A stretch of 64,000 nucleotides of DNA from Smittia aterrima (lineage: Eukaryota; Arthropoda; Insecta; Diptera; Chironomidae), in NCBI GenBank assembly GCA_033063855.1, contig CP093831.1, positions 16,802,001-16,866,000 of the forward strand. Reading direction: 5' to 3'. Positions 24,283-33,642 of this stretch are shown one piece after another (position 1 is the stretch's first letter; every line of letters begins with the position of its first letter). The position numbers were made by a program, and so were the translations under genes. The notes beneath the pieces were generated by a model that saw nothing but the letters and a program-made list of their open reading frames with translations, was not told the origin of the DNA and ran no database searches.

Positions 24283-27200
24283 ATGGCCGATGATACACAG
24301 TTCTGTGCTTTGTTAAACTCGTTGATGTCGATAGACAACGATCAACGTACACAAGCTGAGGTAAATATTGATATAACAACTTGGATAATTAATGAAAAAA
24401 TCGATAAAATGTGGAACACCGAGAAAAATGTGCTTCGCGCAGAGAAAAAGAAGAAATTAATTCGTTATGATGATTCATGCAAGTTAATTTTTTCTTTATT
24501 AGTGCACTTTATGCACGTGTAATCTTTCAATTGATCTCTCAATGACGTAGAGAGTGGAATCATCTTAAATTGAAAAATGTGGTTTTCCCTCCAATTCCGA
24601 GCGTCACTTATGTCTTATCCTTTTCCAATTACAGGAGGCGTACAACAATTTGACCACTGAACTTAAAGTGACGCATCTTATTCGAGCCATCCCAAACACT
24701 CAAATACCCGAGGACAGCCAAATAATGGCAAGCGTCTTATTACGTCGAGTTTTCTCATCAGATTTTCAAGAATTCTACCCAAAGGTAAGGATTTTAACTT
24801 CTTGCGATGATATTTTCGCTGACAGCTCTTAATTATTGATCCTTCATTTAATCATAGCTCCCTGTTGAAGCGCAAAATGAACTGAAACAGCAAGTTTTGA
24901 TTTTGCTTCAGTCTCCTGCGTCAAATCATCTAAAGCGTAAAATTTGCGAAGTTGTCGCTGAAGTAGTTCGCAATCTTCTTGATGATGATGGTAACAACCA
25001 ATGGCCTGACTTCCTTCAATTGCTTTTCCAATGCGCCAACGCTACTGACATACAACTCCAGGAATCAGCATTGCGCATTTTCGCGTCTGTGCCAGGAATT
25101 TTTGGCAATCATCAAAGCCAATATTTGCCCATCATTAAGGAAATGTTGATGAGATATCTCGACCCATCATCCACTCCTGAAGTGCGCTTCCAAGCGGTGA
25201 GAGCCGTGTGTGCATTCATCCTCATGAATGATAAGGAAGTTGAGGTTCAAAAATTCTTCTCAGATCTGTTGCCACACGTGATAATGATTACAGCTGAATC
25301 CATCAAAGAAGAAGAGGACCAGACACTCATTAAGCTTCTTATCGATATGGCCGAGAATGTTCCCAAGTTTCTGCGTCCACAACTCGAATCGATCTTCGAT
25401 GTTTGTATTGCAGTATTTGGCGATGAACAAATCGAAGACAGCTGGCGTCATTTAGCTTTGGAAGTGATGGTTTCGCTTGCTGAAAACGCAGCTCCGATGG
25501 TCAGAAAGAAGGCTGAGAAATATGTTACAGCTTTAGTTCCATTGGTCCTCAAAATGATGACAGAATTGGAAGATGAAGATGACTGGGCCTCATGGGATGA
25601 GATTAACGAAGAAGACAGCGGGGAGAACAATGTCATTGCAGAATCGGCCTTGGATCGTTTGGCTTGTGGACTTGGGGGAAAGGCAATCCTTCCACACATC
25701 TTATCGAACATTCCTACTATGTTGAACAGTCCCGAATGGAAATACCGTCACGCAGCTTTGATGGCAATTTCAGCAGCTGGCGAAGGTTGTCACAAGCAAA
25801 TGGAAGCAATGCTCGATAACATCATGCAAGGAGTTTTGAAATATTTAATGGATCCACATCCACGAGTTCGTTATGCCGCGTGCAATGCAATTGGACAAAT
25901 GGCAACAGATTTTGCGCCAACCTTCCAAAAGAAGTATCACGAACAAGTGATTCCTGGACTTTTAGCCTTGCTCGATGATTCGGCTAATCCACGCGTTCAA
26001 GCTCATTCTGGCGCTGCACTTGTTAACTTCAGCGAAGATTGTCCAAAATCAATTCTGACTCGCTATCTTGACAGCATTATGACTAAACTTGAATCAATTC
26101 TGAAAACGAAATTCGACGAATTGGTTGCACGAGGAACGAAGTTGGTTCTCGAACAAGTTGTAACAACCATTGCTAGCGTGGCTGACACGACAGAAAAGGA
26201 TTTCGTCGTTTACTACGACAGTTTAATGCCATGCTTAAAATACATGATTCAAAACGCCAACACAGAAGAACTTAAGATGCTGAGAGGAAAAACTATTGAA
26301 TGTGTCAGTTTGATTGGACTGGCTGTAGGTGCCGAGAAGTTTATGGGAGATGCAAGTGAAGTTATGAACATGCTTTTGAAGACACACACCGAAGGAAACC
26401 TTCCCGACGATGATCCACAAACAACTTATCTCATTTCCGCTTGGGCTCGTATTTGCAAGATTCTTGGAAAAGAATTCGAACAATATTTGCCTCTCGTTAT
26501 GGGTCCAGTAATGAAAACAGCAGCAATGAAACCTGAAGTTGCAGTCTTAGACAATGATGAAGTTCAAGACGTGGAAGATGATCCTGATTGGCAATTTGTT
26601 AATCTCAGCGACCAACAAAACTTTGGTATTCGCACAGCCGGACTCGAAGATAAGGCAGCAGCTTGTGAGATGCTTGTTTGCTATGCACGTGAGTTGAAGG
26701 ATGGTTTCGCAAACTATGCTGAAGAAGTTGTTCGATTGATGGTGCCATTGTTTAAATTCTACTTCCACGATGGCGTTCGAAGAGCTGCCGCTGAATCGCT
26801 CCCTTACTTGTTGATCTGTGCAAAGATCAAGGGACAACAATATTTAGAAAACATGTGGGCGTACATCTGCCCCGAGTTGTTGAAGGCTATCGACACAGAA
26901 CCTGAAAGTGAAGTGATTGCAGAACTTCTTCAGTCCCTCGCTAAATGTATTGAAACACTTGGAGCTAATTGCTTGACACCAGAATCGATGGAAGAAGTTC
27001 TAAAGGTTATCAACCGCTTCATGACCGAACATTTTGAAAAAGCAGACAAGCGAACACAAGCAAGACACGAGGAGGATTATGATGAAGCTGTCGAAGAACA
27101 ACTCGAAGAAGAAGATGAATCAGATGTTTATTTACTCGCAAAAATCGCTGATATCTTACATTCACTTTTCATGACGCAGAAAACTGGATTCCTACCATAC

Positions 27201-28363
27201 TTCGAGCAAATCGCGCCACATTTCGTAAAACTCTTGGATCCATCACGACCATCGTGGGCAGATCGTCAATGGGGCATTTGTATTTTCGATGACTTGATCG
27301 GTGAGTTTCAAAATTCCATTCTTATCACTTGAAAACAATTCATGATGAGAAAACGTGTTTCATAATTTAAATTTTGATGATTACACTGACAATTGCTTAA
27401 CCTTTTCTGACAATGTTTCATGATGTGATTAACCTTGCAACAAACTATTGATAATGACAAATAATCAAATATTTCTTCATCCACAGAATTCAGTGGCCCC
27501 GCTTGCGCTCAATATCAAAACTGCTTCCTCCAACCAATGATTACATACTGCAAAGACAAACAACCGGAGGTTCGTCAGGCAGCTGTTTATGGATGTGGAA
27601 TACTCGCTCAATGCGGGGGCGACCAGTTTGCACAAACGTGCGCGATGATAGTGCCAATACTGATAGAAGTTATCCTTGCTCCAACTGCTCGAGAACCTGA
27701 AAATATGACCGTAACCGAAAACGCCATCTCAGCTGTAGCTAAAATCCTGAAATACAATTCATCGGCAATTACAAACCCTGATGAGATCGTAAGCGTATGG
27801 TAAGTTGAGATTATTGCTTGAGATTGTAACTGTCTAGATGATGACAAAAGGAATCATGTCTTAGCCCAAAAACATGCTGAACAACACTCCTGAATGGCTT
27901 AACCTTTTCTGATAGAAACTTAAATCACAAAAACTCTAATTGTCTTTGAATCTCAAAACTCATAATAAAAATTTCCCTCAACAGGTTCCAAAGTCTACCG
28001 GTAACGGAAGACGATGAGGAAGCACCTCACATCTACGGATATTTGTGCGATCTGATCCAGTCAAATCATCCAATCATTCTCGGAAACAACAACAGCAACT
28101 TACCGCGCATTATTTCTTTGATTGGTGACGCTTTCTTCCACAACGTCATTCAAATCATCACACCAACCAACGAGAATATTGAACACATGCGAATGGAGTA
28201 CGTCCAACGAAACAATGAAGTTGCAGGAAGATTGCTGAACATTGTGAAGCAGATTCAAGGAAATCCTGAAGTCTTTTCTGCTTGCATTCAGATGATTAAC
28301 GATCAACAAAAGAAAGCACTGGATGAAGCCATGAAGAGTTTCGCCAACATCACAGTCGCATAA
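24283..28363 (+). CDS. Karybeta3: Importin-5 / karyopherin beta-3 (5 exons)
   Basis: Exons 24283-24360, 24635-24784, 24858-27300, 27487-27799 and 27985-28363 join in frame to 1120 residues, near the ~1100 of importin-5 (RanBP5). This nuclear transport receptor carries ribosomal proteins, histones and other cargo through nuclear pores under RanGTP control. The whole chain is HEAT repeats, with recognisable family stretches: MADDTQFCALLNSLMSIDN at the start, the acidic loop EDEDDWASWDEINEEDSGENN in the middle repeats (the usual Ran-contacting acidic loop position), and ADRQWGICIFDDLIEFSGP across the exon 3-4 join. The longer frame opening upstream of 24283 lacks an ATG, so the ATG at 24283 was used. 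The last two introns carry snoRNA candidates. AATAAA lies at 28461-28466. Confidence 0.95.
27331..27419 (+). ncRNA. Candidate C/D-box snoRNA in importin-5 intron 3
   Basis: The intron 27301-27486 contains a perfect C box ATGATGA (27342-27348) and a D box CTGA (27407-27410), about 60 nt apart. The flanks pair: GAAAACAATT before the C box with AATGTTTC after the D box, allowing two bulged A's. A D'-like CTGA is at 27386-27389. The guide upstream of the D box reads GCTTAACCTTTT. Intron-hosted C/D snoRNAs are common in insect housekeeping genes. I could not name an rRNA target. Confidence 0.65.
27831..27918 (+). ncRNA. Candidate C/D-box snoRNA in importin-5 intron 4
   Basis: The intron 27800-27984 contains a C box ATGATGA (27838-27844) and a D box CTGA (27909-27912), with a D'-like CTGA at 27890-27893. 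The terminal stem is TCTA (27833-27836) with TAGA (27913-27916). The 16 nt from 27897 to 27912, guide plus D box, are identical to 27395-27410 of the previous intron, while most of the remaining sequence differs. This argues for a duplicated guide RNA family. Confidence 0.65.
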
Positions 28364-28872
28364 GCTTCGTTTATCGCAATCTCCACACTTTTTAAAACAA
28401 ATCTTAGAATCACTTTCTAGGGCGACCTTAGCAGGTGAAGATTGCATCCCAAAAGCAGAGAATAAATCTATTTTTATTCAAAATTATTTTTACAAGCGAA
28501 AATTGTTAAGTTAAGGCGAGAGAGACGTAAGCGAAGCTCGTTTGTAAACACGCGAGGCAGAAGCGTGGAAATGAATTTTTCTTTACACATTCAATCGATG
28601 AACTCTTCTTGAAAGTTTCCGAATTGATTAATTTATTGATTCTTTTCACAAAATCCAGGAATGTTTTATCAATTTTTATGTTTACACAATATTTTCGATT
28701 TTTTCTTCCATCCGAATGAACTTTTATGACGGCAAAGAGGATTCGAAATAAAATGTGTAATAATAAGATTTTTTTGGAATAAAAAAACTGTTAATTTTAG
28801 TTTTTATTATGCAAAAATTCTATTTTTATTAATCGAGCTCTTAATTAAATGAAAAACCCTCCACAGATTAAA
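28364..28872. other. Convergent spacer with polyadenylation signals
   Basis: Importin-5 (+) and RMND1 (-) converge here. AATAAA at 28461-28466 serves the + strand. TTTATT at 28825-28830 and 28803-28808 are AATAAA on the minus strand, for RMND1. No further feature was seen. Confidence 0.55.
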
Positions 28873-30131
28873 TTACGCTCCATAAAATCGCTCAGCATAA
28901 TGGACAATCTCGAAGCAGACCTCAATCATGATCAGATAAATAATAATTTTCTCCAATCGCACGTGGTGAATGTCATTGAGATTTGAAGTGATTAAATCAG
29001 CGAGTTCAACGCAATGATTAAGTTTCTCGTTCATTACTCGTGTGCGCTTTGAAATGCTGAAGTAATTTGTAGTCTGAGCGTAAAGATTTTCGAGTTGATC
29101 GCGATCCCAATAAAAGTCAGGTGTATCGAGAAGATCCGATGAGAGATTTATGAGATGACGAAGAGCGAAGAGTTCTCCTGTCTTACGAAGCATTTCTGGC
29201 CTCGTTATCTTAAACTTATTTCCCTGTTTCAAATCTTCAGTCACATATGCCATTGAATCAACGTAGTTGTCGAGTGAAGCTTCCCAAATTCCAAGTTTCA
29301 CAGACAATGAGAGGGCATTCGAAAATGTGTACTTTTCGAGCATGTTGTTCTCAGGTTCTTTCGTAATATAGAAGTTATTGCTTCGAAGTGTTGGTTGTTG
29401 ATTATCTTTTGTGTAATTATAAAACATCACTTCACTCTCATTCTGCACAATATTCTCGTCATAGCTGTCCTAAAATATGAAAAATGTTAAATTGCATCAT
29501 TTGTTTGAAATTTTTCTGTTACTTCTTCGAATTTTTTAAGGAATCCAAGCAAATTGGAGCTTTCCATGTCACTGCAGTTCCACATAACGACTGTGCCCTC
29601 CCTGAAGAAATATATGTCTCTTGGTTCAGCTCCAACTTGATATTTCGCTGTTGCAAAGAGCACATCGGGTTCGTTTTCGCTGTTGTCTTCCGAGTTGAAA
29701 AATTTCTTCGGGACATATAAATCTTGTGTTTTAAGAGCTGCCAGTAGTTTCTCGAGATCGTACTCCTCTGCTGTTGCATATGCGTTAACACCAAAATATC
29801 CGTTCTGTGCCATTTTCTCTTGGTGTTCGGAACGTTTTTTTCTTATCGGCCTTTTCTTCGAAATTGCAGAAGTTGAATCATGACTTCCTCGAGTTAGAAG
29901 AATACTCGAGCTAGGTGTCGTCTTCGGCAGGAAACTCTTAATTCTTGAGGCCATCTCGCTGGAATTGTTTCTTGAAAACCACTTTGATTTCATCACATTT
30001 TTACTATCAACACCAAACGGAGTCCTGACGGGAAAATGATTTGTGACATTCTCTGCACTCGATGAACTCTTGGTCAAGGACCGTAACCCGCTCAAGCCTT
30101 GCTTTGTAAATAATTGTTTTAAACTCTTCAT
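28873..30131 (-). CDS. RMND1: RMND1-like mitochondrial protein (DUF155, 2 exons)
   Basis: Exons 30131-29523 and 29469-28873 (phase-0 join across a 53-nt intron) give 401 residues. RMND1 is a mitochondrial inner-membrane protein that anchors or supports mitochondrial ribosomes. The N-terminus is Lys/Arg/Ser-rich without acidic residues (MKSLKQLFTKQGLSGLRSL), as in a mitochondrial targeting sequence. The DUF155 core includes DIYFFREGTVVMWN, the acidic mid-region, WDRDQLENLY, and the C-terminal RLEKIIIYLIMIEVCFEI, the usual hydrophobic anchor. It converges on importin-5 and shares a 497-nt divergent promoter region with UBE2G1. Confidence 0.9.
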
Positions 30132-30628
30132 AATTCACGATTGAGAAATGAATGTTCTTGTTCGCGTTTTTGAAAAACTTAGTCCAAGTCTTGTATTCCC
30201 TTCGAAGCGCTTCTCAGACGTATCGAAATATAAAACTTTATCAAAACACTAAAATACAGAGAAACGAGAAACGAGTAAAATTGAAGAGATCGATTTTATC
30301 ACACTTTCTGGCCAAATTGTAACAAAGTATCATCAAAATTTTGCAACGTGAGTGTTTAGCAGTTTCAAATCCATCGAAGTTTATTCAAAACATACAAGTA
30401 AGAAGAGTTTTGAGGCTTTGAAAATTTTCCTTCCATTGTGTGGATTTCATCGCGCAGTGAAAAAGACGAAATTGGTAAATGAATAATTTCCCAAAATTTC
30501 TACTCTTTGCGAATCAATTAAATGCCAGTACACTAACAATTCTTCGGTGCTTTTCCATTCAAGGAGCAGAGACCCCATTGTAGGATTAAATTTGAAGAGA
30601 CGAGCAGAAGTTAAATTTCCTGGTTCAA
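30132..30628. promoter_or_regulatory. Divergent promoter region of RMND1 and UBE2G1
   Basis: The start codons of two genes on opposite strands are 497 nt apart, so the interval must contain both promoters. A TATCGAAA sequence near 30218 resembles part of a DRE element (TATCGATA), a common housekeeping promoter motif in flies, but it is not an exact match. Confidence 0.5.
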
Positions 30629-31526
30629 ATGTCGATGGACACAACTGCCTCACTGCTATTGAAGAAGCAACTCGCAGAATTAATGAAAAGTCCTGATTCA
30701 GGTGAGTTCAAAAGTTTTTCATTCAGATTTTAATGAAATTTTCGAAACATCTTGAAAATTTATCATTTCCTCGTTGTCATCTCACGTTGCTACTTAATCG
30801 ATTCGAGACAAGCATGAAACAACAAATGTGTTTGTATTTGCAGGATTCTCAGCTGGTCTTGTTGACGATAACGACATTTTCAAATGGGAAGTTCTCATCA
30901 TTGGACCTCCAGGTAAGCAAATCCTTCATTTTCCTCAAATTTTATGAAATTTAATGTTTTCTTCTTTTTTCTCTAAACCAAATGATTTTTCTTTTCTTTC
31001 TTTCTCACATATTTTTTATAACTTCGCTCCGTCTCTGTCATCGTGCACACAGATACGCTCTATGAAGGTGGTTTCTTCAAAGGTAAGTTGAGCTACTGGT
31101 TGAGTTCATGAATGAAAAGCTAATCGAATATTTTCCAGCACATCTTCACTTCCCAAAAGAATATCCACTGAGACCTCCACGCATGAAGTTTATTACTGAA
31201 TTGTGGCATCCGAACATTGACCAGAATGGAGATGGTGAGTCACTTTGCATTAAACATTTCTTAACATATTCTCAATGATTCATATTTTAGTTTGCATCAG
31301 CATTCTTCATGAACCTGGAGATGACAAGTGGGGATATGAGAAAGCATCTGAGCGTTGGCTTCCTGTTCACACTGTCGAGACAATTATTATATCCGTTATA
31401 TCAATGCTAGCAGAGCCCAACGACGAGTCACCAGCAAATGTCGATGCCGCTAAGCAATGGAGAGAAGCTTATCCGGAGTTCAAAAGACGTGTCGCACGTT
31501 GCGTTCGCAAGAGTCAGGAGGAATAG
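30629..31526 (+). CDS. UBE2G1: Ubiquitin-conjugating enzyme E2 G1-like (5 exons)
   Basis: Exons 30629-30701, 30844-30912, 31053-31082, 31139-31234 and 31291-31526 give 167 residues (human UBE2G1 has 170). It transfers ubiquitin from E1 to substrates or ligases. The HPN motif is at residues 81-83 and the catalytic Cys at 91 (GDVCISILHEPG). The acidic loop insertion typical of the G/R class follows (HEPGDDKWGYEKASERW), and the C-terminus RVARCVRKSQEE is nearly that of human UBE2G1, which separates it from UBE2G2. The first four exons all end in phase 1. The first ATG is used; a second Met lies two codons on. Confidence 0.95.
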
Positions 31527-32209
31527 AATAATCAAATTTTATAATTCAATAATTCTTATCAAGCCACAACATCAACAACTACGAAGTGAAGCCTACAGTT
31601 TCTTCTCTAGCTCCTCTCCCCTCATGCAAAAACTCCACGAACTCACTAGGAATTTATAAATATGCAATTCACGAATTTCATCATCGTGTCAAGGAGTTTT
31701 CTTTTTATCTTAAAGTTTTTGAATATCATTTTCCTGCGTTTCAAAAATATTTCTTCTGCTTAAGACGAGTGCAGTTCAATAATTCATTTATAAACTTTCG
31801 GCTCTATGCTCAAATGCAAGCATGTGTTAGTTAAGTTGAAGCCTTTTCTCGGCTCGTCCTTCGTTTAGCTCGTAAAATATTTCAATTTTTCGCTTCTGTT
31901 CGCAGAGAGCTTTGGTATATTTTAGTTTAATTTCAATGATGTCTTGATAGTAAAGCAACGTCCCTTTATCGTTCAATTGATAAACCAATCTAAACAGAAT
32001 CATCGCAAGCAGGCTTCATCTTTCTAATTTATGAGAGTAATTTCGAAATAATTTTTTCGTCTTTAGAAATTACTAAGAAAAGTAAGAAGAAAAGTTCTGG
32101 AAGAAAATTTTCTTCTAATGAAAACAAAACAATATTTTAAGACGGCAGAAGAACGGAAAGAAAACATTTTTAATAAATAAAATCGAGTATAAAAGAAAAT
32201 TGAAGGAAA
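31527..32209. other. 3' region of UBE2G1 and spacer
   Basis: The interval presumably holds the UBE2G1 3' untranslated region. An 82-codon frame at 31586-31834 overlaps it and looks like chance. A TATAAAAG at 32188-32195 lies 22 nt before the start of the micro-protein gene. Nothing else was seen. Confidence 0.45.
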
Positions 32210-32467
32210 ATGCTTTTCAATCAAGATGGGCCTTTGTTTTCCAAATATAGGTGAGAAGAGCTTGTCTGATTTGAATTGGAAGCAATTGACTTTAACTTTT
32301 ACAGCGTCAAGGCGTTCGTCGTTGGATTTTTCACGGTTTTCACGTTCATCTTACTTCAATTTCTACTAACAGCCGAGTTATTGAAGTCTCTAATTTATGT
32401 CGTGACCACCTGTCCTGAAACGAATTCCACGGCTAACTCCACTCGTCGATTTAATGTTCCGTTTTGA
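32210..32467 (+). CDS. Candidate 67-residue single-pass membrane micro-protein (2 exons)
   Basis: Exons 32210-32250 and 32305-32467, with a 54-nt intron (GTGAGA...TTTTACAG), join in frame to 67 residues. The protein starts MLFNQDGPLFSKYS and then has one strong hydrophobic segment, about residues 15-39 (VKAFVVGFFTVFTFILLQ...), followed by a polar tail with two N-x-[ST] sequons (NST, NST) and Cys. It resembles a SMIM-type small integral membrane protein; I know no orthologue. The ATG at 32210 was chosen because its phase-2 donor fits the membrane frame; the ATG at 32225 would give an unrelated 27-residue peptide. The upstream TATAAAAG is very close, so the true first exon is uncertain. AATAAA lies at 32483-32488. 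Confidence 0.55.
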
Positions 32468-32475
32468 AATCGAAA

Positions 32476-32488
32476 TTTATTTAATAAA
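32476..32488. terminator. Back-to-back polyadenylation signals of convergent genes
   Basis: TTTATT at 32476-32481 is AATAAA for the minus-strand RPB8 gene. AATAAA at 32483-32488 serves the + strand micro-protein gene. The two stop codons are only 53 nt apart, so the transcripts must overlap at their 3' ends. Confidence 0.6.
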
Positions 32489-32520
32489 TTCTTAAAAGTA
32501 AACAAGGGAAATTTTGAAGA

Positions 32521-33024
32521 TTAGAAAGCAAGTTTCTTCATGAGGAGATAAATTTTTTGGTCGATTTCAAAGCCGTGAAGATTGTTAGCGTCGCCTTGTA
32601 GTCTCATGAGAAGTCCACCGAATGAAACAAAAGCAGAAAGGCGGCTTCCAGTGGATTCTGAATCGTCTCCTTCTATTCTGTACACTTGTCCATACATCAC
32701 GTACTCGAAACTGTCAGCACGGGATCCTTCAATCTCGCTGGCCAAATATTCTTGTGCCGCTAAAAAAAATATTTTGTCAGAAAGATTCAAGCAAGAAAGA
32801 TTATTGAACTTACCAGGTCGTCCATCTTCTTGAAGTGTTGTAGCAAGCACTAAACGAAACTTGTGAGTCAGTTCCAGTGGATAAATCCAAGAGTTAATAT
32901 CCAGAATTAAATCCATTTTAAACGATTCTGATTCGCAGTGTAAACGAGACACTCTGTCGAACTTCTTTCCTTCTGGATCTACATCCTTCACATTAAAGAT
33001 GTCTTCGAACAAAATTCCAGCCAT
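32521..33024 (-). CDS. RPB8: RNA polymerase I/II/III subunit RPB8 (2 exons)
   Basis: Exons 33024-32814 and 32759-32521 give 149 residues, the usual RPB8 length (150 in human). RPB8 is a shared subunit of all three nuclear RNA polymerases. The family start MAGILFEDIFNVKDVDPEGK is clear, as are SRLHCESESFKMDLILD, NSWIYPLE and the C-terminal SFGGLLMRLQGDANNLHGFE. The single intron is 54 nt long, a multiple of three, and contains no in-frame stop, so retention would only add 18 residues inside the protein. The spliced form matches the family and is taken as the product. Confidence 0.95.
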   Translation of the reverse strand: MAGILFEDIFNVKDVDPEGKKFDRVSRLHCESESFKMDLILDINSWIYPLELTHKFRLVLATTLQEDGRPGKFNNLSCLNLSDKIFFLAAQEYLASEIEGSRADSFEYVMYGQVYRIEGDDSESTGSRLSAFVSFGGLLMRLQGDANNLHGFEIDQKIYLLMKKLAF

Positions 33025-33398
33025 TTTCGATGATTATTTGTCGACTTCTGAAGCTAAAATGAATTAAACTTGAAATGACAACAAACGCGGTAAATTTACT
33101 TCAACGCCCCTTGGCACGAAAATAAGCAAGGCTTGAAGTTGACAGCAGATCAGTTTTGTAGATTTGAAGCGCACCCGATTTTATTTTTTCTCTTTAATAA
33201 AAAATCTTTTTACTTATTTACAAAGCCCTCAATATGACATATAAAGAAGTTCTTTTTATATCTTACAACATCTTCAATTTCCTGAGGTATTTAGGTTCCT
33301 TTAATCTCTTTAGGTTCCCAAGTTCTTCCTCAGAAGGTCCCAAAAATATTCAAGTCAACATTAATTCTCGCTCTCTTTCAACATAAAAATTCTCTCTC

Positions 33399-33642
33399 TT
33401 ATTTGAAGTTGGGAGAATTCCGATGAATGCTCATGACTGCATATAAAGTCGACAAGCTAAGTCTCTCTTTTAAATAGTCTTCAATCTCCTTTCGAGTTGA
33501 AAACGTGTCTGAAACCGTTGTGCGCATGTAAATCGAATTTTTGTTGTTATTTTGTGTTTCTTGTGTTTTCTGGAAAAATTTATGAGTTTTCCACATTTTT
33601 CACCATCGTTTTCCTTATGATTTTCACAATTGAAGGCAACAT
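33399..33642 (-). CDS. Candidate 61-residue protein (2 exons)
   Basis: A tentative model: exon 1 33642-33628 (MLPSI), a 58-nt intron (GTGAAAAT...TTTTTCCAG), and exon 2 33569-33399. This gives 61 residues with a polar, Asn-rich first half and a helical second half (RKEIEDYLKERLSLSTLYAV) that looks protein-like. A minus-strand AATAAA (TTTATT at 33180-33185) lies between it and RPB8. I recognise no family. The start exon is weakly supported; exon 2 is the better part of the model. Confidence 0.35.

Noticed and set aside
24464..24480. ATGATGA-like C box in importin-5 intron 1
   Set aside because: No CTGA D box or terminal stem at a suitable distance.
27395..27912. 18S rRNA 5' end as snoRNA target
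   Set aside because: The shared guide matches only with mismatches, including one next to the predicted methylation site, so no target is claimed.
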